From Enterococcus termitis (GTDB taxonomy: Bacteria; Bacillota; Bacilli; Lactobacillales; Enterococcaceae): DNA of 64,000 bases. The notes beneath the pieces are model-generated. The model was not told the DNA's origin. It did not search any database and saw nothing but the letters and a program-made list of their open reading frames with translations. The translations under genes and the position numbers were made by a program. This document shows positions 53,379 to 61,502 of this stretch, piece after piece. The stretch is from positions 124,001-188,000 of the forward strand of contig NZ_MIJY01000012.1 in assembly GCF_001730305.1 (NCBI RefSeq), given 5' to 3'. Position 1 is the stretch's first letter. Each line of letters starts with the position of its first letter.

Positions 53379-54725
53379 ATGAATAAAGTATTTACTTTTT
53401 TAGAGACAAAATTAATGCCGCCATTGAATAAAGTCGCTAATCTGCGCTTTATCAGAGCGATCATGCAAGCCGGGATCATTACTGTACCGTTCACAATCGT
53501 CGGATCGATTTTTTTGATTATCAATAACCTGCCGCAGATCATTCCGCCACTGGCACCATTTTTTGAGAATACCATTTTGAAGTTTGCGCCGATTTATAGC
53601 GTGGCTACAACGATGTCTATCGGTTCGATTGCTATTTTTTATTGTTTAGCCACTGCTTACTATTTAACGGATATTTATCGGAAAGAAGAAAGTGATGGGT
53701 TAAGCAGTTTTGTTGGTGCCATTTTGGGTCTGTTTGCCTTTTTAATGACGATCGTACAAACGGATATCGTAGATGGCGGCGCTCAATTACTCCAAAGTGA
53801 GAGCGAAACAGCGATTGTTTACAATGGTGTTGCTCTTGGCGGTTGGGTAACTCGTTTCGGCGGCGTTGGTATTTTTATTGGAATCATCACAGCGGTGATT
53901 TCAACTCAAATCTATCGCTGGTGTGTGAAGAAAAATATTACGATTCGGATGCCAGAAGGTGTCCCAGATGGTGTAAGCAAGGCCTTTGCTTCATTGATTC
54001 CTGCAATATTTATTGCCTTTGTGATGTTGTTTATCAATACGATTTTAGCGGTATTCCATACAGATTTACATGGATTGCTTTCAAAACCATTTGAATTCGT
54101 AAAAGACTTGACAGGATCTTGGCTGGGAATTATCGTCATCATGCTGTTGATCCATTTATTATGGGCTGTTGGGGTTCACGGAACAGCAGTAATCAAAAAT
54201 AGCTTTATCAATCCCATTTTACTTGTGGCTTTGACAGAAAATATCGATGGGGGATCGAATATTTTTGCAGGTGATTTTGTAAATATGTACATCTTTATCG
54301 GCGGTGCCGGCAGTACGCTCGGTTTGGTTTTACTGATGATTTTTGCAGCAAAATCAGATCAGTTGAAAGTCTTGGGGAAAGCGGCTGTGTTGCCTGGTTT
54401 GTTTAATATCAATGAGCCAGTGATTTTTGGGGCGCCAATCGTTTATAACCCTTACTTGATTATTCCTTTTATTGTGACACCACTGATCAATGTGACCATT
54501 GCTTATTTTGCAACTTCCTGGGGCTTAGTGAACAAGGTCATCACTGGAATTCCTTGGATTTCTCCTGTCGGAATTGGTGCATTTCTAGGAACTGGCGGCG
54601 ATTTTCGTGCAGTGCTGATCGGCTTTATCAATTTAGCTGTGTCGATTGTGTGCTATTATCCATTTTTCAAGATGTATGATGGAAAGTTGTATGGAGAGCA
54701 GATAGCAGCATTGGAGAAGTATTAA
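53379..54725 (+). CDS. PTS lactose/cellobiose-family EIIC permease
   Basis: A 448-residue membrane permease of the Lac family of PTS transporters. It has about eight to ten spans, starts FLETKLMPPLNKVANLRFIRAI, and has the family-typical IRMPEGVPDGVSKAFASLIP (about 188-207), HLLWAVGVHGTAV and the sugar-site NEPVIFGAPIVYNP (about 346-359). It needs separate EIIA and EIIB proteins, absent here, so these are supplied from elsewhere. It is cotranscribed with the GH1 gene. Confidence 0.94.
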   Translation: MNKVFTFLETKLMPPLNKVANLRFIRAIMQAGIITVPFTIVGSIFLIINNLPQIIPPLAPFFENTILKFAPIYSVATTMSIGSIAIFYCLATAYYLTDIYRKEESDGLSSFVGAILGLFAFLMTIVQTDIVDGGAQLLQSESETAIVYNGVALGGWVTRFGGVGIFIGIITAVISTQIYRWCVKKNITIRMPEGVPDGVSKAFASLIPAIFIAFVMLFINTILAVFHTDLHGLLSKPFEFVKDLTGSWLGIIVIMLLIHLLWAVGVHGTAVIKNSFINPILLVALTENIDGGSNIFAGDFVNMYIFIGGAGSTLGLVLLMIFAAKSDQLKVLGKAAVLPGLFNINEPVIFGAPIVYNPYLIIPFIVTPLINVTIAYFATSWGLVNKVITGIPWISPVGIGAFLGTGGDFRAVLIGFINLAVSIVCYYPFFKMYDGKLYGEQIAALEKY

Positions 54726-55096
54726 TTGAAATTGAATGATAAATGAAAAAGATGAGTATGTGCTGAACTCAAACAATTAATGGGACTTAAACTTGAAATT
54801 ATCTAATACTATGAGTAATTAAAAAAAGACTGTTTTTAAAAGTATTTACATTTATTAGAAACAAAATTAACACCGCTGTGGCTACCACTCAAATTTATTT
54901 ATCATTGATATTTGATTCGAAAATCTGAAGGGATGATTCCTGATAGTGTACGTAAAACATTCACTTCATTTTGAGAACAATGAATTGTTAAATTATTTTA
55001 TTGAAACCAAGGTTCAAACAAATATGGTTCACAGCTATTTTAAGCGATGTAATATAGGCTAATATAATATTTCAAACTATTTGATTACACATCCTA
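54726..55096. other. Intergenic region with decayed PTS gene, otherwise empty
   Basis: It contains the EIIC remnant described separately. The rest is AT-rich with no ORF, promoter or RNA structure that I can support. Confidence 0.5.
54836..54980 (+). pseudogene. Decayed remnant of a second PTS EIIC gene
   Basis: Translation of 54838-54900 gives KVFTFIRNKINTAVATTQIY, matching the intact EIIC N terminus (KVFTFLETKLMPPLNKV) joined to its STQIY segment near residue 175. After a frame change, 54917-54974 encodes IRKSEGMIPDSVRKTFTSF against IRMPEGVPDGVSKAFASL in the intact gene. Most of the gene is deleted. It lies about 110 bases after the intact copy, so it is probably a degenerated tandem duplicate or remnant of a replaced paralogue. 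Confidence 0.75.
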
Positions 55097-55140
55097 AAAC
55101 AAGTAGTGAAGCAAAAATAAACTTGCTTCACTACTTGTTT
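55097..55140 (-). terminator. Very strong terminator at end of the biosynthetic cluster
   Basis: AAACAAGTAGTGAAGCAA (55097-55114), eight-base loop, TTGCTTCACTACTTGTTT (55123-55140): a perfect 18-bp stem. Seven bases separate it from the stop of the nine-codon ORF. Confidence 0.85.
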
Positions 55141-55147
55141 CACCATA

Positions 55148-55177
55148 TTAAATTAGTTTTTTTTCTAATTCTACCAT
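55148..55177 (-). CDS. Tiny ORF encoding MVELEKKLI
   Basis: A nine-codon ORF with a strong GAGAGGAG site eight bases before its ATG. It stops with TAA seven bases before the terminator. With the neighbouring six-codon ORF it shares the ending Lys-Lys-(Leu)-Ile. It could be the precursor of a very short peptide or a translated leader. Whether it is translated is unknown. Confidence 0.4.
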   Translation of the reverse strand: MVELEKKLI

Positions 55178-55214
55178 TATTTTTTCTCCTCTCTATTTAA
55201 TTTCAATTTGATTA

Positions 55215-55235
55215 TTAGATTTTTTTTGAAATCAT
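55215..55235 (-). CDS. Tiny ORF encoding MISKKI
   Basis: A six-codon ORF (ATG to TAA) with AAAGGAG nine bases upstream. It is the first ORF on the putative short transcript starting near 55250. Ribosome-binding quality equals that of full genes in this window. Gene-encoded peptides of this size are exceptional but known, for example the seven-residue microcin C precursor. Confidence 0.4.
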   Translation of the reverse strand: MISKKI

Positions 55236-55256
55236 TAACAAACACTCCTTTCTGAT

Positions 55257-55284
55257 ATATTAATATCTATTTACAAAATACCAA
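55257..55284 (-). promoter_or_regulatory. Candidate promoter for the tiny-ORF transcript
   Basis: On the minus strand, TTGGTA (55284-55279) and TAATAT (55262-55257) are separated by 16 bases. It lies between a weak hairpin after the 54-codon gene and the first tiny ORF. In such AT-rich DNA chance matches are common. Confidence 0.4.
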
Positions 55285-55304
55285 AAAATCGATATTTCAT
55301 ATCG
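55282..55304 (-). terminator. Weak terminator after the 54-codon gene
   Basis: CGATAT (55290-55295), loop TTC, ATATCG (55299-55304). On the minus strand a T-run follows directly. The six-bp AT-rich stem would be only partly effective. Confidence 0.5.
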
Positions 55305-55312
55305 TGATTCTC

Positions 55313-55477
55313 TTATCTACACTGTCTCTGTCCAATACGTTCTTTTTCTTGACAAACAACCATCTTCTTAATCCGACATTTCTTTTTAAAATTTTTAACT
55401 TGTTCAAAATGATAACTTTTATTTTCTATATTCAAAGAAACAACTTCCATAAGTTCATTTACATCTACTCTTCCCAT
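55313..55477 (-). CDS. Small Cys-containing protein, possible peptide precursor
   Basis: A 54-residue ORF from the ATG at 55477, chosen because TGAGGT lies six bases upstream; the longer frame overlaps the preceding gene and lacks a site. The N-terminal part is acidic/neutral (MGRVDVNELMEVVSLNIENK). The C-terminal part is very basic with three Cys (CRIKKMVVCQEKERIGQRQC plus Arg). This leader-then-Cys-rich layout would fit a RiPP precursor, but no recognisable RiPP maturase is present. It is the last full-size ORF of the cluster. Unrecognised. Confidence 0.5.
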   Translation of the reverse strand: MGRVDVNELMEVVSLNIENKSYHFEQVKNFKKKCRIKKMVVCQEKERIGQRQCR

Positions 55478-55532
55478 ATATGACCTCAGCCTTTCCTTAT
55501 TAATTAATATTTTTTTAATATCAATAGTGTAG

Positions 55533-56486
55533 TTATGATCTTTTATCAACAATATTAGAAAGCTCAATTATTACACGTTGTTCAGCTTCAATAACTTTAT
55601 CAAAAATATTTTTAATATTTTTTAAGTGTGACAAATTAAACTCTTTTTTTAACAATATTCTTAACAACATATTAGATAAAATCATCCACCTCTGATAGCT
55701 TTCAAAAAATACTGTTTTAAGAGATTCAGAATCATTATAGTTTGCATAATCAACTAATTGCCTCCTAGAATGAACTATTGCTCCAATCTCATCAAATAGC
55801 CTATCGACAATATCATAATCTCGATTTTCAATTGCATATTCTACAACTAGCATCAATTTTTTTATCCCTATAATTCCAACAAATATATCGTGATCCTCTA
55901 AAAAAGAATACATACATTCCTCTGTCATAAGAGCAATGTTCATTTTTGACACAGACCTTAAATCTTCTTTTTTCATTTTTTTCTCATTAAGCGGAGTGAA
56001 TATCATAATATTATAAACCGCATCTTGTCCAAATGCTTCTAGTGAAATAGCATTATCCATCACTTCATGTGTGATGTCTCCCTCATATTTATAGAAACTA
56101 TCGGTAACTAAAATAGCATTTTCTTTAACTGAATCAACAAGTATATAATGATAATAGTGATCTTTTAAGTAACTTCTACAATACGGTAAATAATATGTAT
56201 CCACAGCAAGCACAATTTTTTGTTTTTGCGCTTTTTGAACCAATATGAGGAATTCCTTTTTACTAACTAAAATTTCTTCTCTTTTTATCGAAAATTTATT
56301 ACAGATTAAAGAATTATAATCTAATACCTTGTTCGTTATTCTAAAGTGCTTAAATATATCTTGATTTTTACCCTTATATAATGCAAAACCACTTTGGAAA
56401 AATAACGTTTCATGAGAAAAATTAAATTCTTCAAGTATATTAGCGAAAATAAGCTCGTAACAATTAAGGTAATTTTTATATAACAT
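55533..56486 (-). CDS. BtrH_N-type acyltransferase-like protein
   Basis: A 317-residue protein with a papain-like N-terminal half. Asn8-Cys9 (YLNCYEL) fits the nucleophile, VDTYYLPYCRSYLKDHYYHY (Asp96 to Tyr114) the His region, and LVTDSF (Asp129) the acidic residue. This pattern resembles BtrH_N proteins, which transfer an acyl group from an acyl carrier protein to an acceptor in butirosin synthesis. The C-terminal half (about 175-317) is helical. With an ACP in the same operon, it probably releases or transfers the ACP-bound acyl chain. The acceptor is unknown. Confidence 0.65.
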   Translation of the reverse strand: MLYKNYLNCYELIFANILEEFNFSHETLFFQSGFALYKGKNQDIFKHFRITNKVLDYNSLICNKFSIKREEILVSKKEFLILVQKAQKQKIVLAVDTYYLPYCRSYLKDHYYHYILVDSVKENAILVTDSFYKYEGDITHEVMDNAISLEAFGQDAVYNIMIFTPLNEKKMKKEDLRSVSKMNIALMTEECMYSFLEDHDIFVGIIGIKKLMLVVEYAIENRDYDIVDRLFDEIGAIVHSRRQLVDYANYNDSESLKTVFFESYQRWMILSNMLLRILLKKEFNLSHLKNIKNIFDKVIEAEQRVIIELSNIVDKRS

Positions 56487-56506
56487 ACTATACTAATCCC
56501 TTCTAT

Positions 56507-57016
56507 TCACTTTAGTTGAATTCCAAAAATATGCATGCCTGGATGAAAAGGAAGAATCAACTTTTCTATTAAGATTGGCTTTTCAAGCTCTATTTTTACT
56601 CCCCAAATAAAGTTTGGCCTATTAAATGTTCTTTTATTTCCTTCATAAAAATTATTAGTATATGTTTCTTTATAAAAAATAAAATTATTTTTAAAGTACG
56701 ATAACTCTGAATCATATGCATTAAAGTTTATGGAAATCTCTATCTCTTCATGATGTCCAACTAGTATACAAGTATTCTCTACCTCTCCTTGACTTCCAAC
56801 CCCTATAAAAATTAGCTGTCGCGCTTTTCTATCTGCTAAAATACTTTGGCCAAAACATTCTATATTATCATTCACTAGCTGAGGTGATAGTTCTATTCCC
56901 ATCTTTTTTATTGGTTTTTCAAGAGGAATTGAATAACCGGTCAAACTCAAATTCGCCTGATCCATATTATTATATGTTGATAAACCTTTATTATTATAGT
57001 AAGACTTAATATTCAA
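56507..57016 (-). CDS. Beta-rich protein of unknown function in biosynthetic cluster
   Basis: A 169-residue protein that I cannot assign. The start may be the TTG at 57016 (GGGGG seven bases upstream) or the ATG at 56965; neither has a strong site. Alternating hydrophobic residues (ARQLIFIGVGSQGEV, IEISINFNAYD, NFIWGVKIELEKPILIEKLI) suggest a beta-sandwich or barrel. No signal peptide, membrane span or catalytic pattern is evident. It lies between the nucleotidyltransferase-like and BtrH_N-like genes in the same direction. Confidence 0.6.
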   Translation of the reverse strand: MNIKSYYNNKGLSTYNNMDQANLSLTGYSIPLEKPIKKMGIELSPQLVNDNIECFGQSILADRKARQLIFIGVGSQGEVENTCILVGHHEEIEISINFNAYDSELSYFKNNFIFYKETYTNNFYEGNKRTFNRPNFIWGVKIELEKPILIEKLILPFHPGMHIFGIQLK

Positions 57017-57063
57017 ACCTATGCCCCCAAACTTTTATACTGCTTATTAAAAATTACTTAATT

Positions 57064-57924
57064 TTAAAACCACAAAAAACTATGTTCTAAACCAATACTC
57101 TGATTTTGTTTTTTTAATGTTAATTCTAAAATTTTAAATAATTTAAAAAAAGTAGATACAATTTCCGTTTCTTCTATGCTCTTCTCATCATCATCATGAA
57201 ACGAAAGGATGCGCTCAATACAATTATTCAGTGTCATTAATTCAGAAATAGAAGAATAGAACTTCATAATCTCCTCTTTCCCTCCATGTAAAATAGTATA
57301 ATGTTCCTCACTTTCATATAAATCGCTTTCCATAAGGATTTGTACTCCATCTTTTATTAGTTCTTTTGTGTAGCGAATAAGTTCAACTTTTCTTCCAGCC
57401 TCACAGGAAGTAAATAAAGGAATATTCAAAATCATATTTTTATAGTAATTAATCGCATGATAAATTGTTCTGAACCAACTCTCATCTTTTTTCAACAAAG
57501 GGATTGCTTCAAAAATGTCTTGCTTTGTATACAATTCTATATAATTTTTTTTCCACCCATGCCAAATGTAGCTAGCATATAAATCTTTTCTATTCATTAA
57601 AATACACCTTGTCGTAAGTTGCACCATTTTATCCACCGAACAATCCAACGGATAGAAAGAAAATGGATGTAAATCTAACGTATAGTCAGTATCTATTAAA
57701 ACCTTCTCTAAACTCTCTCTTAAAAGTTTGTTATAGTAATAAGAATCTTTCTCTTCTCCATCTATATATACGTAAAAATTATAATCTGATAATTTCTTCT
57801 GTTGATAATCAGGACCATTTTTCAACTTTGAAGCATAACTTCCCGTTATACCAATTGATACAATTTTATTAAACTTATCATTCTCAATTAGATGTTTACT
57901 TATTTCCTTAAACTGTTCTTTCAT
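57064..57924 (-). CDS. Nucleotidyltransferase-like protein
   Basis: A 286-residue protein with GGAGGAAG before the ATG. The N terminus has a Pol-beta nucleotidyltransferase pattern: GITGSYAS (Gly28-Ser29), then LSDYNFYVYI with Asp47 and Asn49 where a second Asp is usual, and LDLHPF (Asp84) as the third acidic position. The loss of one metal ligand makes activity uncertain. The helical C-terminal region resembles the substrate lobe of antibiotic nucleotidyltransferases. It may adenylylate the product, giving self-protection or tailoring, or be non-catalytic. Confidence 0.6.
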   Translation of the reverse strand: MKEQFKEISKHLIENDKFNKIVSIGITGSYASKLKNGPDYQQKKLSDYNFYVYIDGEEKDSYYYNKLLRESLEKVLIDTDYTLDLHPFSFYPLDCSVDKMVQLTTRCILMNRKDLYASYIWHGWKKNYIELYTKQDIFEAIPLLKKDESWFRTIYHAINYYKNMILNIPLFTSCEAGRKVELIRYTKELIKDGVQILMESDLYESEEHYTILHGGKEEIMKFYSSISELMTLNNCIERILSFHDDDEKSIEETEIVSTFFKLFKILELTLKKQNQSIGLEHSFLWF

Positions 57925-58017
57925 ACTTCCTCCTAAACATTTTTACACTTTAATATTACTAAGTAAATTCATAAAATTTATTTTTTGTTCACTATCTTCA
58001 CAATCATAGTTCTTTGT

Positions 58018-58791
58018 TTAGAAATAGTTATCAACAAATCCGCCATTCCTTCTGACCATCTTTTCAGATACCAGAAAAAATATATAGCTAAATAGGAATA
58101 TTATCATTGTAATTAAGGCTTCTTGTATCAATAAATTTAAAATATTGTAGTTATTTTTCAACAAAATTTCTCTAGCAGCTGTTATACTATTTCTAAGTGG
58201 AAAATATCGAAACAACGTATGATCAGGAACACTAACAATTGCTCCCGAAAATACCATAAGGATACTACTTGTTATGTTAGAAAATAAATTAACATTTTTC
58301 ATTGGTAAAATTAATGGTGTATACAATAATGCTAACGACGAGGCAGATAGCAGGGTAAAAGTAATTGCAGTCAGACTGATTAATAATGCTCCTATTTTTA
58401 TATTCAGTTGAAAAATAATTAGCAATACGAAGAAGTTTAATGCAACAAATAACATCGATTCAACCAAACAGAATAGTAATCTATCTATACATATTTTGAA
58501 AAAACTTGTTGGTGAAGCAACCAAAAGTTCTAATACTTTATATCGCTTTTCTGTTCGAAGTGAATTAGACATATTTGTAACTATTCGGTCACCACCTTTA
58601 AACATTATCATCCCTATTAGCATTGCAATAATATAGGATTCATTAGCTACTGAAGAAATAATCACAGAGTACAGTATATATTCTGCAACTGGTGATAATG
58701 TCATGTCGAACAACTTATACTTGATTCCTTCTGTATTTGTTAACGCTTTATATGAAATTATTATTCGCTTAAAACTCATTATATTTGCCAT
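58018..58791 (-). CDS. ABC-2 type permease of biosynthetic cluster (second)
   Basis: A 257-residue membrane protein with six predicted spans of the ABC-2 exporter type, ending in FFLVSEKMVRRNGGFVDNYF. LRTEKRYKVLELLVASPTSF (about 75-95) is the coupling helix typical of ABC-2 permeases (ExxxTLExLLxxP). It overlaps the preceding permease gene by 23 bases. It probably forms a heterodimer with that permease, powered by the ATPase at 59536. Confidence 0.88.
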   Translation of the reverse strand: MANIMSFKRIIISYKALTNTEGIKYKLFDMTLSPVAEYILYSVIISSVANESYIIAMLIGMIMFKGGDRIVTNMSNSLRTEKRYKVLELLVASPTSFFKICIDRLLFCLVESMLFVALNFFVLLIIFQLNIKIGALLISLTAITFTLLSASSLALLYTPLILPMKNVNLFSNITSSILMVFSGAIVSVPDHTLFRYFPLRNSITAAREILLKNNYNILNLLIQEALITMIIFLFSYIFFLVSEKMVRRNGGFVDNYF

Positions 58792-59539
58792 TCTCTTTCA
58801 TATTCCTCTCTAAAAAAACAATTGCTACATAGGTAATAACGATTACTATTAAGGATGTTACAATGCTATACACAAAACTTCTTAACGATACTTTTTCTCT
58901 TTCGATACTTTCTAAAATACAATCAATAGACCATTTTACAGGAGAAATGTTTATGAGGCGAATTGCCCAATTTGGCAATTCTATCGAGCTAACCCAAACT
59001 CCCGAAAATAAAATCAATGGTACTAATAATAGATTTTGTAATTCCATTGCATTTTTGTTTTGACCAAAAATCACAGCTAAAATACTACCCAACGACGTCA
59101 ACGAGAACAGTAATAAAATAAACGTCAATAATAATATTTGAATTGGATTTTCAATGTTCAATTTTACTTTAAAGACAAAAATTGCATACAATAGATTGAT
59201 TAATAAAGATACAATCGCTAGCAATGCATTCGTTAGCGCTTTTGATAAAACAATTTTGAACAGTCGTGTAGGAGTTGCTTCCAATAATTCCATGGTACTA
59301 TTCCACTTTTCAATAACAAGTATAGAACCACTAGAGTATAAAGAAAAAGTTATCGCTCCCATAATTCCAGAATAGAGTATACTATCGCTAGATAATGTAT
59401 TTCCAGATAGATTTGACAGTAAAGATAGAACTAATAAATTAAAGAACGGTTCAACAAATAGAATAAATTGATACATTTTATTACTTAAGTTTGAAAAATA
59501 TCTGAAGTTTACAATCAATAATTTGATAAAATTTTTCAT
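58769..59539 (-). CDS. ABC-2 type permease of biosynthetic cluster (first)
   Basis: A 256-residue membrane protein with six predicted spans. [20 protein letters not shown] (about 75-94) is the family coupling motif. It starts four bases inside the ATPase gene end (ATGA overlap) and overlaps the second permease gene. Together they make an ATPase-permease-permease exporter, which probably exports the product of the cluster or confers immunity. Confidence 0.88.
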   Translation of the reverse strand: MKNFIKLLIVNFRYFSNLSNKMYQFILFVEPFFNLLVLSLLSNLSGNTLSSDSILYSGIMGAITFSLYSSGSILVIEKWNSTMELLEATPTRLFKIVLSKALTNALLAIVSLLINLLYAIFVFKVKLNIENPIQILLLTFILLLFSLTSLGSILAVIFGQNKNAMELQNLLLVPLILFSGVWVSSIELPNWAIRLINISPVKWSIDCILESIEREKVSLRSFVYSIVTSLIVIVITYVAIVFLERNMKENGKYNEF

Positions 59540-60492
59540 CTATTATTCTCTTCTCTATCTGATAAATAAGTCATATAAACATCTTCTAATGTTAATTCTT
59601 TATAAACCATACTCAAACAGTTATCCTTTACTTTCTTTATACAATCCTTCTTATCAAGAACAACTGTCAAAAGCATTATTCCATCTAACATTTCTGTTTT
59701 CACTACATCATACTGCTCATATATATATTCTTTGAGTTCTTCTTTTCCTATTTCTATACTTATATCATAACGCACAATAGACTGGCTGGCTTTATACTTT
59801 AACTGAGAAGGGTAGTCTATATCTATTATTTTTCCTTTATTAATGAAAGCAATTCTATCGCATAGTTCATCTGCTTCCTGCATATGATGAGTAGTTAATA
59901 TAACAGTTACTCCATCTTCCTTTATTTCTCGTATTAATTTTTTCAGCATACGACTGCCTTCAGGATCTAATCCAACAGTTGGTTCGTCAAAAAAGATTAT
60001 TTTCGGTTTATTAATCAGTGCTCTAGCTAAATGAAGTCGTTCGATCATACCTTTAGAAAATGTATGTATTTTTTTTTCTTTAGCACCCTGAAGCCCAACT
60101 TTTTCTAATAACATTTTCTTCCTACTGCTGATCTCTTTAGAAGGTACATTGTATAAAATAGAAAAATATTCAATATATTCACTAGCTGTCAAGCGTCCGT
60201 AAACACCTTTTTCACCACCATAAACAAAGTTTATTTTAGGTCGGATTTTTTCCGGATACTTAGAGATATCGGTTTCGAACAGCTTAACAAAACCTTCTGT
60301 TGGTAATAACATTGTAGAAAGAATTTTAATAAGAGTTGTTTTTCCTGCCCCATTTGGACCTAAAATTCCAAATACTTCTCCAGAACGTACTTGGAAACTA
60401 ATATCATTCAATGCTATTGAATTGACTTTAGAATTTTTATATATTCTTATTAAGTTCTCAACTATTATTATATCTTCTCTAATTTTTGCCAC
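59536..60492 (-). CDS. ABC transporter ATP-binding protein of biosynthetic cluster
   Basis: A 318-residue ATPase with Walker [10 protein letters not shown], the Q-loop region, signature [16 protein letters not shown] (a variant of LSGGQ), Walker [14 protein letters not shown] and the H-loop TTHHM. A C-terminal extension (about 230-318) is typical of the DrrA/antibiotic-export and lantibiotic-immunity class. It is followed by two ABC-2 permeases. It is 18 bases downstream of the reductase gene, so it shares the operon. Confidence 0.92.
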   Translation of the reverse strand: MAKIREDIIIVENLIRIYKNSKVNSIALNDISFQVRSGEVFGILGPNGAGKTTLIKILSTMLLPTEGFVKLFETDISKYPEKIRPKINFVYGGEKGVYGRLTASEYIEYFSILYNVPSKEISSRKKMLLEKVGLQGAKEKKIHTFSKGMIERLHLARALINKPKIIFFDEPTVGLDPEGSRMLKKLIREIKEDGVTVILTTHHMQEADELCDRIAFINKGKIIDIDYPSQLKYKASQSIVRYDISIEIGKEELKEYIYEQYDVVKTEMLDGIMLLTVVLDKKDCIKKVKDNCLSMVYKELTLEDVYMTYLSDREENNR

Positions 60493-60510
60493 CTCCTAAA
60501 TCATATTTTA

Positions 60511-61269
60511 TTAAATTAATCTAGAATCTACATTAAAAACTTGTCCTGTAACCCCGTTACTTAAATTAGAAGATAAAAAAGCTAACATACAACTTAAGGA
60601 ATCTAAATTATTTTTTATATCCAAAAGACTTTCTGAAGTAGCACGCTCTTTTTTAGTTTCCATCCCCATGTTTAAATTGGTTTCTATAAATCCAGGACAA
60701 ACACTGTTTACAGTTATTCCAAAAACACATAATTCTTTAGCCATTGACTTAGTTAAGCCGATAACTCCTGCCTTTGATGAACAATAATTTGCTTGAAATT
60801 CACTACCTATTTGTCCTTTCAAAGAAGAAATATTAATAATTTTCCCAAAATTTTGAGTTCTCATAATTTTTGCGCATTCACGACAACAAATAAAGGTTCC
60901 CGTTAGATTCGTAGAAATTACAGAATCCCACTGCTTATCTGACATCTCAAGAAGAGTATTATCTAAAATGATTCCTGCATTGTTAATCAGAACATCTATT
61001 TTCCCAAATTTTTTAACGACTTTTCCCATCATAATTACCACTTCTCTACTGATCTTGATATCAACTCTAAACAACATATATTTACAACCTTTATTTTTTA
61101 AATACGATTCTAATTTCATAGCCTCATCCACGTTTTTATTGTAACAAACAACAAGTTTACATTTTTCCTCACAATATTTTTTGGCTAAATAATTCCCTAT
61201 TCCACTTGAAGCTCCTGTAATAATAATTACCTTTTCTGATAAATCAATCTTCATTTTTTTTTCTTTCAT
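60511..61269 (-). CDS. FabG-like short-chain reductase
   Basis: A protein of about 252 residues; the start may be the ATG at 61269 or the one at 61254, since no strong site discriminates. It is a classical SDR with TGASSGIGNYLAKK, NNAGIILDN, NISSLKGQIGS (catalytic Ser) and YCSSKAG (Tyr/Lys). The ending FNVDSRLI and ACP neighbour match beta-ketoacyl-ACP reductases. It overlaps the ACP gene by about 10-26 bases. It probably reduces a keto group on the ACP-bound intermediate; no ketosynthase is visible in the window. Confidence 0.87.
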   Translation of the reverse strand: MKEKKMKIDLSEKVIIITGASSGIGNYLAKKYCEEKCKLVVCYNKNVDEAMKLESYLKNKGCKYMLFRVDIKISREVVIMMGKVVKKFGKIDVLINNAGIILDNTLLEMSDKQWDSVISTNLTGTFICCRECAKIMRTQNFGKIINISSLKGQIGSEFQANYCSSKAGVIGLTKSMAKELCVFGITVNSVCPGFIETNLNMGMETKKERATSESLLDIKNNLDSLSCMLAFLSSNLSNGVTGQVFNVDSRLI

Positions 61270-61498
61270 CAATTAGCTTTATCAAATTCGTTACAGTACC
61301 TACTTTTTCTGGATTATAGTCTTCATCTTCCAACACTATATTAAATGTAGTTTCAATTTCAAACAAAAAGTTAACAATTTCAAGTGAATCCATTTCATAA
61401 TACTCGAATAAATTATCTGTTTCGTTTAATTGCGTTATAACTATTTCCTTTTCACAAACTTTTATTAGTATTTTTTCCAATATATCTGAGGTTACCAT
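61244..61498 (-). CDS. Free acyl carrier protein
   Basis: An 84-residue four-helix carrier protein with the phosphopantetheine site YYEMDSLEIVNFLFEIETTF, Ser38 being the attachment residue (DSL). A strong GGAGGA site precedes the ATG. It lies between the adenylate-forming enzyme and reductase genes, so it carries the acyl intermediate for this cluster rather than primary fatty-acid synthesis. No phosphopantetheinyl transferase is present; the host enzyme may serve. Confidence 0.9.
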   Translation of the reverse strand: MVTSDILEKILIKVCEKEIVITQLNETDNLFEYYEMDSLEIVNFLFEIETTFNIVLEDEDYNPEKVGTVTNLIKLIDERKKNED

Positions 61499-61502
61499 TT
61501 TT

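Noticed and set aside
55070-55146. 24-codon ORF beginning MVKQVVKQVYF after the nine-codon ORF
   Set aside because: It lacks a ribosome-binding site and is simply a reading of the terminator stem.
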